A stretch of DNA of 64,000 nt from contig CM046882.1 of assembly GCA_025667525.1 (NCBI GenBank), positions 24,765,394 through 24,829,393 of the forward strand, read 5' to 3'. Below the pieces are notes generated by a model. The model was given only the letters and a program-made list of their open reading frames with translations, had not been told where the DNA came from and did no database searches. Position 1 is the stretch's first letter. Every line of letters begins with the position of its first letter. Positions 12,381 through 23,794 of the stretch are shown one piece after another. Source of the DNA: Glebionis coronaria (taxonomy: Eukaryota > Streptophyta > Magnoliopsida > Asterales > Asteraceae). The position numbers and the translations under genes are program-made.

Positions 12381-13934
12381 TGATAACGCCCAAATCCAAC
12401 ATATTTTTGGGAGCGTTATCCTTACTTTTGTACATGTATATTGGTTATATCTATGATACTTTTGTGCATATTTGTGCCCAATTGTGTTTGTAATTTTTTG
12501 TGTAGCCAAATGGAGGAATAGAGTGTAAAACAACGCATATATGGAGATTAGTACGAGTACGAAGAATTGTAGTCAAGTTCAAGACCCGTGTACAAGTTAC
12601 AAGCCTTTAAAGATCAATTTCGGGTGAAAGAACAAGTATTTCCAATGAGCATACAAGTCACTCAGCATGAAGTTTCCACCAGCAAAACTCACCCGACTTG
12701 CCACCAGCAGGATTCAAGTTGCCACCCACATTTGTGTTGGATGAATTTGTGTCTACATTCATGCAAGCTCAAGGGATAACACACAAGATCATACAAGAAA
12801 GTTCTAGACTTCCTTTGGCTCCAAGCATTTTTCTTTGGCTCCAAGCCATGCATTCACTCCATGCCTTCAACTTTGCTTATAAATAAGACCCTTAGAGTCA
12901 TGTAACAACATACCTTTTGATATCATCTCATAATATCTTTCATAACCACAAAATAACTCTCTCAACCTTGTCAAAACCTCCATTCACGGAATTTGAGCAA
13001 GGTGGTGCAAGAAAAGTCACTTTTGGAGTCATAAAGCAAAGTTAACATCACGAAACTCTTAGGGATCATTACCCTAATCATTAGCAACATATTTCCAGTT
13101 TGTAAGGATCTTGATTATGACTTGTAAGACTATTATTTCAGAGTTTATTTCATTGTTTGTTATGAGTAGCTAAATCTCATTCTACACTTGGTAGGATGAT
13201 GTTTGCGGTATGAAGTAGTGGTTGTGATTGTGATTTATGTTTATTTCAATGTCAAGATTTACTTTGAACCATTAGTACTTATGTTTCATGTGACAATTGT
13301 TATCAAAACTTAATTTACTGGTAAAGATTTCACAGGTCGAAAGGGTTATTTTCTTTCAACAAGTTATAGTCGGTTTGTCTATGATTGGCTATATTTTGTA
13401 TTGATCATTTCTTAAGAAGTTTTAATTATCAAGAAACATAATTATAAGTGTTAGAAAATTCGTGAAACGATCGTTAATCGAATGTGTTGAAATTGGATTA
13501 AGTCTTGAATTGAATGATTGAGTCTAATGCTTGTTTTCTTTAACCAAAGTCTTGACGAGGATTGAAGCTTTTGAAAACAATAGATTGGATTATCCATCTA
13601 ATTATCACAATCATATTTGTTGAACGTGTCATCACAATCATACCACTACGGATGCCTAAACTAGTCTTTACCAAGTGTTGCTTTTAATCTTATTATTAAT
13701 CTCTATCATTTTACTTGTTATTTGTTTGTCTACAATTGCTATAATCAACGATTGTAGTTTTATTTCTGAATGATCATAGGTTTTCCAAATCCCTGTGAAC
13801 AATCTCGGTATTACCACATAAAAGCTATACACAAACTAAAGGGTTATACTTGCCCTTCCGTTTTTAGTCAATCCGGTAATTCGTGTTTATAAATTTAAAA
13901 TTTGTTTCCACTCCAATACACCGGACACGCATCA
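12381..13934 (+). repeat. E1 3' LTR
   Basis: It matches the 5' LTR at 3867-5430 end to end (TGATAACGCC to ACGCATCA) at roughly 95% by eye, with a TATA-like box at 12878-12885. The CCACA right after it is the imperfect partner of CTACA before the 5' LTR. Confidence 0.93.
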
Positions 13935-15659
13935 CCACACTTGAACATAATCATTTGATTTGATTGGCCTTCCCATGAAGATTTCAGAACACAGAGCCGC
14001 CATTGAACTTTTTTAAATATGTCCACGCTTACAAGTATGATTAACTAATTTCTATCTTAAAATAATTTACACACTCTCTAAAACAGTGTAGAAAGTGTCA
14101 GTTGATGCTTGGCATGTTCGAGCTCTAGCTTCTCTTGGTTAGCAGCCGGTTCAATTGTTAATATGTGAAGCCATTATTAGGTAATGGTCCTTTATTATGG
14201 TGGACTTGATTGGAGAATATTAATTGTTTATATGTGGATTTGGGTTAGAGATGAATATGAGCTAGTCTCATCCATACGTGAAGAATGAAGACAATTTGGA
14301 GTTTAATGACAGTGGCTAAGCCAACACGACTACTATAATCAAGAGGATAAGATCACTGGTTTGATGGGTAGGAAGGAAGTGACATACATGTCAAATTTGT
14401 GTGCCTTCCAGTTTTGGCAATGTATTATAAGTCTTAAACTCCAAATGGCTAAGATAACTTGTTTTTTACCATTATGAAGGATAATGTTGACCTTGAGAGC
14501 TTGAAACGCCTTTTGAAGTTTAATGAAAAGACAGACACCCATATCTATCCCTGAAGATCGAAGAAGAGTGGTGCTCGTTGCACAATCTTTTGCAGCCACC
14601 ACTCAGAACATTGCCAATATATGTATGACTTTTGTGAGTAAATTTCATATATTATATATATATATAAGGTGCATGATGGATGGGTTCTTTGGGTTTAGTC
14701 AATTTTTTGTAACATTTCATGTTGTTTGGGTTGACACGAGAATGAATTTTTACCCATTTTTAGATAGCTAATGCATCAAATATGACTACCAAACATTAGT
14801 TTTACAATAATAATCTGAATATGTAAATGAACTCAAAATATCTTTCCACTCACTACGCTCATCTGTTTTTTTCCTACTTTAGTCTATATTTATTTTACCC
14901 GTTTTAGTATCCCAAGTTGACCCATTGACAGTTAAATGGGTTCGGATTGCCACCTTTAATTTGAATGGGAGTTTATGTTTATGAGGAGTAATTTTATATG
15001 TGTATATGAGAGTGTTCTTAATTCCGTGTGTTGATGTCGTCCCAGTTTTCTAGCAACCTCTGATGGTTTGTTGGCTTACTGTGAACCCTATGAGTTTCAA
15101 CAAACATGTCTCCTTCGATTGAGCACAATGAAGATTCGGATCCTTTTGCAATAGAAGACGACCCCAACAATCCTTTTAATGTAACAAATAAATGGATTTA
15201 ACAAGAATGAGGTGGCTTTTGGATTGGCTAATACGATTAAGGAGGTATAATATTGCCATGCTTGTCATGTCATTCGTTGTTTTTCACTCATAGTCCAGAC
15301 AAGGTTTCTTTACCGAACAATGGAGAAGCATTATGTGTAGCAGAAGATTTAGCTTCTGAGGATCCTTATCTGTTAAGTCTATTTCCATCCCCATATGGTG
15401 GGTGCATTCTTATATTCGATGACTTTGATACGCAGTTTTCTACAAATTTTGCTTAGTTTTATGAACCGTCCTCGATAGTGTTGACAACATCTGCTGTTAA
15501 GTATTCAATTGAGCCGAGCAAGATTTAAGGACAATTTGGGGACTCTCTAACCCACACGGAACAATCATTTCCAAATCTGCCAATAACACAATCCCGTGGA
15601 AAAAAATGAAATGTGCTATATCGATTCCGAAGTTCAGTAATGATATAGAGCACTGGGTA
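13935..15659. other. intergenic DNA with possible exon scraps
   Basis: No full gene is found. Three short pieces look more protein-like than chance. 14520-14630 (+) reads QTPISIPEDRRRVVLVAQS and onward. 15107-15200 (+) reads an acidic SPSIEHNEDSDPFAIEDD. 15296-15456 (+) reads LASEDPYLLSLFPSP and ILIFDDFDTQFS. I recognise none of them, and no splice sites join them convincingly. A short AT microsatellite lies near 14650-14665. Confidence 0.35.
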
Positions 15660-16375
15660 GAACAAATAAAACTGAAAGGTAAAGAGAGACAATGAAGCTA
15701 CGGATGTCAACAATATATGAACAAATAAGTATAAGTTTATCATAAAGAGGAGATGAATGAAATGTATCAAAATGCCCACAAGCCCAAATATCATATCTCA
15801 TATCACACATATATCACGTGTAGTTGCACGGTTCTCCCAAAAATGCACATAGGTGGATAAGATCTAATGTACCAAAAGTGATATGGGGTGTATAGCACAC
15901 ACGACCCAATCACATCAAATCAAATTATACTTACCAAAAACCTAGGATGCATCCATACGCCCCTTGCAAAACTGAATAGCACGTACGCTAGCTCATGACT
16001 AGCATACGCACTCACAAAATATATACCAAAATGGCCATCAAAAGGATTGTCGGGGACTAGTCACACCACCCCAGATAATATCATGCCACTTGTGCATCGG
16101 ATGATATGTTCATGGTACCTCCATGACTAGAAAACAAAATGGATCGGGCATAAGGGGTTCAAAATCAAAGGTCATATCAAGGCATACATCATGATAGGTC
16201 AAATGGAAGCATAAGAAGTCATATCAAACAAATATATCATGACAAATCAAAGGAAGTTAAGGGTCATATCAATACAACAAGTATAGGTGTAGGAAATATA
16301 TCAAAAACATAGGAATGGATCAAAACGAAGAGTTACAAAAGAATGAAGGAAGTGTTCTTACTAAAAGAACGGAAT
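15660..16375 (-). repeat. LTR remnant of a gypsy family shared with 20403-20690 and 45925-46490
   Basis: 15669-15951 is a direct near-copy of 20403-20690. The whole stretch is an inverted near-copy of 45925-46490: the same blocks 'tgcatccatacgccccttgc' and 'gtacgctagctcatgact' occur reversed there. In the other two places the block adjoins a tRNA-Met-type primer site on the minus strand, so this is an LTR in minus orientation. Its ends cannot be fixed here. Confidence 0.7.
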
Positions 16376-17078
16376 ATCCGTACAAACAAATAATGATTTA
16401 AAAGAGAGTGGATATCAAAAGGTCATGTCTAAATGAAACGAATAAGTTCATATCATGGAAGTGGCAAATGAAGCAAACATCAAATAAATTCAAAAAGTTT
16501 ATGTCAAATGAGTAGTGACGGATGTCAAAACAAATAATATAAATCGAGTTTCATGAGATTCTTTTTAAAAAGAAATGATAGAATATTTTTACAGATATCG
16601 AATGCAAACGAAAAGACCAACGAATCGTATCGATAGCCAAAAGAAACATTTATTGATCAAATAATATGTAGTGAGAGTTAAAGATAGCATATCAGTACAA
16701 ATAAATAAGGCTTTAAATGAGAGATCAAATATTTGTGCAAATAAATAATGCTTGAAAACAGAGTAGATATATCCGTACAAACGAATAATCAGAGAGTTGA
16801 TGTATCGATACGATCAATCAAATAGACGAACGAAACAACTGATCATAATAATAATAGAGAGATAGGGATATCTATACGATCAATCAAATAAACAAAAGAA
16901 CAACGAATCATAATAGTAAGAAGATAGGATATCAGAACCTTAGCCAATATTGAGGCAAATAAAGTCCAAACTTATATCCGCCAAATGGTCTACATAAATT
17001 AATGGACTAAGAATTAATAAAGAGATAACTGATTAATAGTTTAGTCTTGTATTTTTTTTTTTAAACTCATTCTTATTA
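16376..17078. repeat. AT-rich degenerate tandem array
   Basis: A loose unit built on 'gatatccgtacaaacgaataat' words returns at about 16368, 16690, 16765, 16810 and 16870, with spacers of about 45-70 bp in the later part. It directly continues the LTR remnant to its left, so it may be LTR-internal sequence. No gene is seen. Confidence 0.4.
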
Positions 17079-17115
17079 CTAGCCGGGTACCCGCGCAATG
17101 CGACGGCGGGTACTG
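17079..17115 (-). mobile_element. Helitron 3'-terminus-like motif
   Basis: Read on the minus strand, the stretch holds ACCCGC and GCGGGT stem halves around a short loop and ends CTAG at 17079-17082, followed by T. This is the standard plant Helitron 3' end: a GC hairpin, then CTRR, then T of the AT target. No matching 5' end (TCTATAC...) was found to the right, so only the end is called. Confidence 0.55.
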
Positions 17116-18577
17116 TGAATATATTTGGAGGCAAACGAATGAATTAATGATAAAAAAATCATTGGACATTTAACACCATCGGCTAAACTATATAAACATG
17201 TGCCACACACAATTGCAGCGTAACACCGCCAAAATAACTAACAAAAACAATTTAAACATAAGCAGACTACATATGTCCTGACAAAGATGTAGATGTAATA
17301 ATTTCAGAATATAGTGGGAGCAAAAGGTTGAGTTGTATGTTCGAGGGGTTTGAAACCAAAAACGACGGCTAAAACCGTCTTATGCATACTTTAAAAAGGT
17401 TGTGCAATGGGCTTTTATAAGTTTGGTTGATATGGGCTGTTACAATATAGGAGGACGGTTACAACCATGGTTTTAAAGAAATTTAATTTTTAAGGGTTGC
17501 TATTGACTCAACATTAGAAAAAACATATACATTTACTGCATAATAAACAGTTTTAAATTATGATATAGGATATTTAATTTTCTTAAATGTGTATGTATAA
17601 CTCCCAGATTTTGAATGACTTTTAAACATTGTATGCATAAACTTTCCTAAAAAATAAATATTTAGGCTTAAAATTTTAAGACAAATAAATTTAGAAAATG
17701 GTCTAAATATTTTATAAGGTATTAAGATAAACATGCACTTAAGAACTAATAACCTTGTACAAAATATATACTCGTTGAAAATTCGTGTCTACTGACATGC
17801 GTACTTTACTAGATTATGTCATATTTTATTAATCATTTGACACATTTTTAGAATATGTTCACTATGTCAAAGATAGTAAGATTTCAAATTTTATCTTTCT
17901 TAAACCATGCATAATCATGTGACCTATATGTTCACATTTCATCTTTGAAACTTATAGCTGATCGAGTCACCATTTACAATGATTTCATATTAAGACTTTT
18001 GGTTCAAAAATATACCTTTAAGCTAGACAAGTATGGTCGAAACTGAAACACGAAGATAGACGAGTAAGGACACGAGCACCGAGATTCAACGACGAACAAA
18101 CAACCTCAAATCCAACCATTCACGATCAAGCAAGAGTAGCCAAAGTCTTAATCCCACAAGAACTCGAACGAAACCCAAATACGAACCATCGCCCGAACTA
18201 AACTCATCATTGAGCCTTTAAATGATATACAAGTTGTAAACACGAAACACAAACTTGATCCTCCCACACAAGGACCAAAAGGGTGTATTACCCGAAGACG
18301 AACATATCGAAATCACCTTGAGCAAACTCCAAAACTCGAACAAGATTAATGCTGACGTGAATCGCACTCTGATATCAATAAACTTTGACAAAAAGACCGA
18401 CTTTCATATAATATCGTCTTTTATTCTTTTTGGTTTAGGGTTACTGCAAATGAATCATGATTTGGGCAAATAATATATGATGTGATAATGTGTTGACTCT
18501 TTCAAATTGATAGCTTTATTATTCAATCGTTTCCCTTTTTTTAAATATCATTTATTGATTATTCAGTGGTAAGTTAA
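17116..18577. other. intergenic DNA, no gene recognised
   Basis: AT-rich sequence. The 72-codon frame at 18255-18473 (+) matches nothing I know and lacks context. A 'tataactcccagattttg' phrase near 17593 looks like the start of an old gypsy LTR. Nothing further can be supported. Confidence 0.4.
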
Positions 18578-18876
18578 GAGCATCCACTATGATAAACTTG
18601 TTTATAGGTTTATAAAGTTGACACATCATATAATGTCATAAATTTATAAATTTTTCTACATCAAGAACCTATTCACACTATGGATTAAACCTTTTGAGGT
18701 TTCTAAAATCTTTAGTTTCTCACATGAATTTATTGCACGTAATGTTTAGACCTCTTCAAAATCCTAGACCTTTTCATGACACCTAGGCATGAAATAGTTT
18801 TTCACTATGGCAAAACAATTTTTAGACCTCTTCATAAAATTTTAGACCTATCTTTGAAACACCATAGTGGATGCTC
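18578..18876. mobile_element. PIF/Harbinger-type MITE, 299 bp
   Basis: Terminal inverted repeats GAGCATCCACTATG and CATAGTGGATGCTC are perfect over 14 bp. They are flanked by a direct TAA on both sides (18575-18577 and 18877-18879). The size, lack of coding and TAA duplication are the signature of Tourist-like elements. A second, older copy in reverse orientation is split by the CACTA element (about 55270-55486 and 61692-61735). Confidence 0.9.
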
Positions 18877-19437
18877 TAATAATTCGTTAGTATGCATTGT
18901 AATGTGCATTTAACTTGTAATTAACGTTGTTTTATCACTTTAAATATGCAACATTGTGTCTATTTATTTTATATACAATAATGCAAATAAAACCTTTTAA
19001 AAGTACCGGGTATTACGTCATTAATTAGCATTTTAAAAGAATTTCATCGACGAAATTTAAAACACATATAACCGTTAAGAGACGAACCATTATTACTTCC
19101 AATACTTAAATATCGTTATAAGAGTTTATCAAAATATTAGTCAATAAAGTTTTTCTTATATAGTCGTCTCGTTACTAAATACTAAAAAAGTTCAAAATAT
19201 TACAATTTACCTCACATATGAACTTTGGTCCGTCAAATTCAGTATAGTATATAAACAAATACGATGATATGCATATTTAAGTTCTTAAAATGCCATTAAA
19301 AAGGTTTAGTCTTATATTATCGAAAATAAAAAACATACTTTACTTACGACTTTCATTCTCATTACTCAAACTTTTAGAGCCAAAGGTTATAGTCAGATTG
19401 ATGAAAGAAAATACAAACCAAATTTTGGGGTTCTACA
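18877..19437 (-). repeat. probable 3' LTR part of a coding-free gypsy element
   Basis: Read on the minus strand from 19437 leftwards, the sequence begins TGTAGAACCCCAAAATTTGG. That resembles the TGTAAAACCCGAAAATTTG start at 21029 (+) and TGTAAGACCC at 45240 (-). A polypurine stretch lies at 19438-19460. The left end is not visible. No gene is present. Confidence 0.5.
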
Positions 19438-20694
19438 ATTCTTTCACTTTAAAAAAATTTCGTCCTCAAAAATAAAATAGTTTATATGGGTTTTATAATT
19501 CTTCCCCTCTAAAAAAATATTTCGGCCGATAATCGTAATTGAAAAAAATTAAACAAAGCGAAACTATACGAATCTGATCTAACGCATATGAAATACATGA
19601 AGCGAAGTTAGATGCAACCTCTCACATGCGATATACAAAACACAATACACGGCCATCACAGAAGTAACGTCAATAGATCGAAAATTCGCCACCAAGATTT
19701 CAAACGGACAGAAAAATCAGGGATTGTAACACGTCGGACATATCTAAATTATTATGTCGCACTCAGATATACAAGGAATAGAATAGGTCAAATGAAAGAA
19801 AACCAAAGAATGCGTCGCACTATTACCGAATCAAATAAATAGGAAGAAAATTAAAATCGGACATATAAGGAATCTCTTGAAATGATATCTGAAGCACTAG
19901 CCAGATAATCACTTCTCTTTTCAAATGCTTTCTTGTCTTCTTCAATTGAGTAATCAGCAAACGAAACCGCGAAAACGATTAAAACTATGAAAAATAACGA
20001 TCTTACCAAAATACGTACGGAAGTCTAATGTCTACCCAATCCTCACAGGTCAAATCCTATGTCGAAGAGCTACGATACCATAATTGTAACACCCCGCTCC
20101 GAAAAGATAAATGTGTTACATTTATGGTGTCACATTAGATACATCATATTTTAAAAGGGCTAAATTGAAACTTTTATTAAATCATCAAAATATACAAAGT
20201 AATATCTAATTAATAAAAATCCCCAAAACAACGGGGTCCAAAGTGAAAAGTACTGAAATCATAAATATAATCAGTAATTTATTAGACTCGGGTATCTCTA
20301 AACACACACACAATCCGCTCACGATGCCCTGATTCCCTCTTAATACCTGTCGCATGAAAAATAAACACAGCTGAGCGATTGCCTAGTGAACGGATATAAC
20401 AAATGAAACTGAAAGGCTAAGAGAGACAATGAAGCTACGGATGTCAACAATATATGAACAAAGAATGTATAAGTGTCTCATAAAGAGGAGATGAATGAAA
20501 CGTATCAAAATACCCACGAGCCTAAATATCATATCTCATATCACACATATATCACATGCAGTTGCACGGTTCTCCAAAAAATGCACATAGGTGGATCAGA
20601 CCTGATGTACCGAAAGTGATATGGGGTGGATATCACACATGACACAATCACATCAAATCAAATCCTACTTACCAAAAACCTAGGTGGATCAGAC
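19438..20694 (-). mobile_element. non-autonomous LTR element with about 650-bp interior
   Basis: On the minus strand: LTR from 20694 to 20085 (its end reads GGGGTGTTACA), a decayed tRNA-Met-type primer site at 20069-20080 (tggtatcgtagct), then an interior of 647 bp (20084-19438). The interior ends in a purine-rich tract, followed by a second LTR start. The interior has no gag or pol. A sister copy with a better primer site is at 45241-46490. The right end is cut at 20694, where the inverted-repeat arm begins. Confidence 0.65.
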
Positions 20695-20699
20695 CTATT

Positions 20700-21369
20700 T
20701 CTGATATGGTTGACGTATTAGAGTTCGCAATTTATCGATCCGCTTAGAATCTTTGATCGCATTGGTGAATCTTCTATCATTTGCCGTTATTTCGAGATTT
20801 GTCCTATGTGCGTATTGTGTTTCGTGTATCGTTGGCGAGAGGTTTCATCTATCATCGTTTCAAGTATTTTTTATTCGTTAGATCCAATTTGTATGGTTTC
20901 ATACTCGTTTCGTTTGTTATTTCTATTTATATTTTGCGGCCAAAATTCTTTTTAGAGGGGAACAATTATAAAACCCGTATAATTCTTTTTTATTTCGAGG
21001 ACGAAATTTCTTTTTAGAAGTGAAGAGTTGTAAAACCCGAAAATTTGTCTTTTATTTTATTTCATCATTTTGAATATAATTTAAAGTTTAAAGAATAAGC
21101 ATTTGATAATTAAAAAATATGGTTATAATTATTTATATATTATTAATTTTTAACATGAGATATTTGTTTTCATAAAAAATGAGTTTGATGGGTCGTTCAC
21201 ATTGTTTTGCTAACTACATACTATTTTATTATTTGTACTAAATTTGGAGGACGAAATTATTATTTTTATAAGGATGGTAGAATTATATTACCCAAAAAAA
21301 TTATATTAGTAAAAAAGAAAATAATGCACTTAATTGCTCAATATTTAAGGAGATCTTTTTTATAATTAG
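20700..21369. repeat. outer part of left arm of a long inverted repeat
   Basis: This stretch is a near-perfect reverse complement of 44900-45570, including the words 'tttcgaggacgaaa' and 'aataagcatttg'. It contains the end of the coding-free gypsy interior in + orientation, a purine tract, and an LTR start TGTAAAACCC at 21029. E2 inserted after 21369; the arm resumes at 32511. Confidence 0.85.
21365..21369. other. left target-site duplication of E2 (ATTAG)
   Basis: ATTAG here and at 32506-32510 flank the two LTRs exactly, which fixes both LTR ends of E2. Confidence 0.93.
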
Positions 21370-21951
21370 TGATGACGTATAGTCCCCAGCCGGGTCATGA
21401 ACCCGGCCCATGGGTACTACCCGTATCCGGCCCATCATAGATGGGTGGAATAATGTCATTCAGGCTTATGGGCTTGGATGAACAGTAACCGCACACATGT
21501 GTGCGGCCCCCGGCCCGGTGCGGCCGACATGGCCGACATAGGGTTAGACAGAATAATATTCTGTCTAGGAATATCTTTATCCCAATAAGAGAGGATATTC
21601 ATTACCAAGATTAGAAGATAACAATCATTCTAATTATGGTGATTATCTCTTCCTTGGGGCCGAAGCATCAGTGGAAGCCCTTTAGGGTTTCACTGCCTAT
21701 AAAAGGAACCCTCAAGGGTTCCACAAAGGTATTACGACTTGTACTCTAAACTCACATAAACCTTAAATTGATTACTTACTCTCACGCCGGAGTTTAATCG
21801 TGGGAAACATTCCCACGGTAAGCCTAACGCGTGCTGTTTAGTGTGCAGGATCCCAACCAAACGATTCACTTGGTGCAGGAGCTGGAGCCCAGCCAACCCG
21901 AATTAAACCTAATTCGGGTCTAGCAAGGATCAACCAACTTTTGCATCAACA
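21370..21951 (+). repeat. E2 5' LTR
   Basis: 582 bp, from TGATGACGTATAG to TTTTGCATCAACA. A TATA box (TATAAAA) is at 21698-21704. An 18-base hairpin follows at 21705-21722 (GGAACCCT/AGGGTTCC) and a second stem at about 21799-21817 (CGTGGGAA/TTCCCACG). It keeps a 17-bp stretch that the 3' LTR has lost between two GTGCGGCC words. Confidence 0.95.
21698..21722 (+). promoter_or_regulatory. TATA box and adjoining hairpin of E2 5' LTR
   Basis: TATAAAA (21698-21704) is followed without gap by GGAACCCT-ca-AGGGTTCC, an 8-bp perfect stem. In the 3' LTR the same place (32252-32276) reads an 18-bp perfect palindrome centred on TTAA. The transcription start should fall just downstream; that is inference. 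Confidence 0.65.
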
Positions 21952-21987
21952 AGTTGTGATTTTGGGACCCATAACACCCACTTATAT

Positions 21988-22006
21988 TGGCGCCATCCGT
22001 GGGACC
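21988..22006 (+). promoter_or_regulatory. E2 primer-site-like sequence
   Basis: TGGCGCCATCCGTGGGACC lies 36 bases after the LTR. It resembles the TGGCGCCGTCTGTGGGA word typical near the 5' LTR of Tat-type elements. The offset from the LTR is larger than usual, so the exact primer use is uncertain. Confidence 0.5.
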
Positions 22007-22047
22007 CATAACACTAAGCTAGAACAAAACCTCATCTCGAATTTCCA

Positions 22048-23794
22048 ATGACGAAGGGGCATCCGCAAGCTAACCCCAGGAACGTGAATCCCGGGAACCG
22101 GAAGTCTCAAGGGGAAGGGATTCTCATCCCCAACCAATCACCTAGCCGTCTTGCAGGCGGGCCGGGTAACCGTAGCGGTTTTCAGCCCGTTGGGGTGACG
22201 AGCACGATCTCGATGACACCCCCGCCTACTTCAACCCTGGACAACCCTGATCCGGGGAGTGCGCCAAACCCTCCTAACAAGGAACCGCGCAGACCCTCGA
22301 CGGAGGAAGAAGTGGAAGTCCTACCACTCAGTGAGGAGGATCTTACTCGAGTTCTCACGCAGAACTTCGAAAGGATCGTCCCAGGGATCGCATCAAGGTT
22401 GAATCTGGGGAGGAACCTCCAAGCCAGACTCAACTTTGGTGACACCGGACCAACCACCTCTTCCCAAAATCAGAGGAAAAGAAGAGCTCGGCCTCAGGAG
22501 CAGGGTACCTTTGAGGAAACCCCTCAACCCCGGAATGTGTTTGAGCGCATAGGAGACCGCCTTATACAGGAATTAACGCAGTCTCGAGAAGGAGAAAGGT
22601 CGGATGGCTCACCCGAGCGACCAGATCGAGAGCTGGCCAGAACCACACGTCGCCCGAGTGTGTGGGACAGGATGAACACTGGGAAAAAGGCTCCTGGTTC
22701 ATCCTAAAAAAGTGGTCCCTATGCAAAGGATAGGGCACCACCGCCGTCCCCGGACCCGTCCGGAGAGGACTCAGATGACCATCCGCCTAAGCGTCACCGA
22801 CCTAGGCGCACCCCTCCACCACCACCAAACAATGATGGGTATTATGATGGTCCTTACTATCGAGATGCGGAAGCGGAGGATCTTTCGCGTCCATGGTGTG
22901 AACCATGGGATGACCCTAGGCTTACCCGGCCATGGGCGGATCCCAGGGAAGACCCGTTCACCCTCCGCATAAGGAACTATTCTGAGGACACCAAGCGTCG
23001 CATGCCGGCGTGTATCAAGACTTATGATGGGTCCGGTGATCCGGTGGATCACCTTAAAATATTTGATACACAGGCTAAAATTGAGCGATGGCCCATGCCT
23101 ATATGGTGCCAAATGTTCAATTCGACCTTGATCGGAAATGCCCGCGACTGGTTTGAAGCACTCCCTCCATGAAGCATTGATAGTTTCACGGAACTACGCA
23201 CTGCCTTTGAGAATAATTATACTCAAAGGAAGAAGTATAATAGGGATCCGGTCTCATTGGCAACTGTCAAGCAACGGCCGGGGGAGTCCACAGAAGCCTT
23301 CACTGAACGCTTCAATGATGAGTGCACGCGCACGAGAACCATGCCGGAGCTCCTGAAGATCTCTGACTACATGCACGCCATAACAGACAGAGAATTGATC
23401 AGGCGCCTCAATGACAAGCGTCCAGAGAGATATGATGACCTCATGGAAAGGGTCAGAAATTTCATAGAAGGAGAAACAGCTGTTGCCGCGGCCTACCCAT
23501 CACGAGGAAATGGGTACCGGTCAAATGCACGCCATAACAGACAGAGAATTGATCAGGCGCCTTAATGACAAGTGTCCAGAGAGATATGATGACCTCATGG
23601 AAAGGGTCAGAAATTTCATAGAAGGAGAAACAGCTGTTGCCGCGGCCTACCCATCATGAGGAAATGGGTACCGGTCAAATGATCAGTCCCGGAGGCAGTC
23701 GGGCGGTCAAGGTAATCAGAACAATAACAAGGGCTCAGACTATAAGAGCCAAAGCAAAGGAGGATGGTCGGACGATAAGTTCACCCCCCTAAAG
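22048..23794 (+). pseudogene. gag: E2 gag
   Basis: It opens at ATG 22048 and reads frame 1 through a proline- and charge-rich N-terminus. TAA at 22705-22707 interrupts it, the same frame continues to TGA 23170-23172 (after ARDWFEALPP), and then on through the capsid core (SFTELRTAFENNYTQRKKY, ESTEAFTERFNDEC). From 23371 a 154-bp segment is duplicated in tandem. As 154 is not a multiple of 3, the reading moves to frame 2 and meets TGA 23657-23659 in the second copy, where the first copy has CGA. Frame 2 then continues without break into the zinc knuckle and protease of the next feature. Confidence 0.88.
23371..23678 (+). repeat. 154-bp tandem duplication inside E2 gag
   Basis: Copy 1 is 23371-23524 and copy 2 is 23525-23678. 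Both begin ATGCACGCCA, and a third ATG at 23679 marks the junction microhomology. The copies differ at only three positions, all C in copy 1 and T in copy 2, two of them in CpG. The duplication shifts gag by one frame and the third change makes a stop. Confidence 0.93.

Larger units (their letters stand above)
3867..13934 (+). mobile_element. E1: Athila-like Ty3/gypsy LTR retrotransposon, degenerate
   Basis: Two direct repeats of 1564 and 1554 bp begin TGATAACGCC and end ACGCATCA, bounding a 6.95-kb interior. That interior carries primer site, gag, protease, RT, RNase H and integrase in the gypsy order. The flanking 5-mers are CTACA and CCACA, an imperfect target-site duplication. The Athila assignment rests on a tRNA-Asp-like primer site, a DLGAS protease motif, and the GGGAGGTAACCCG stretch soon after pol. 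No chromodomain and no env-like frame are seen. The LTRs differ at roughly 5% of positions in stretches compared by eye. With at least six in-frame stops and several frameshifts the copy cannot encode its proteins. Confidence 0.93.
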
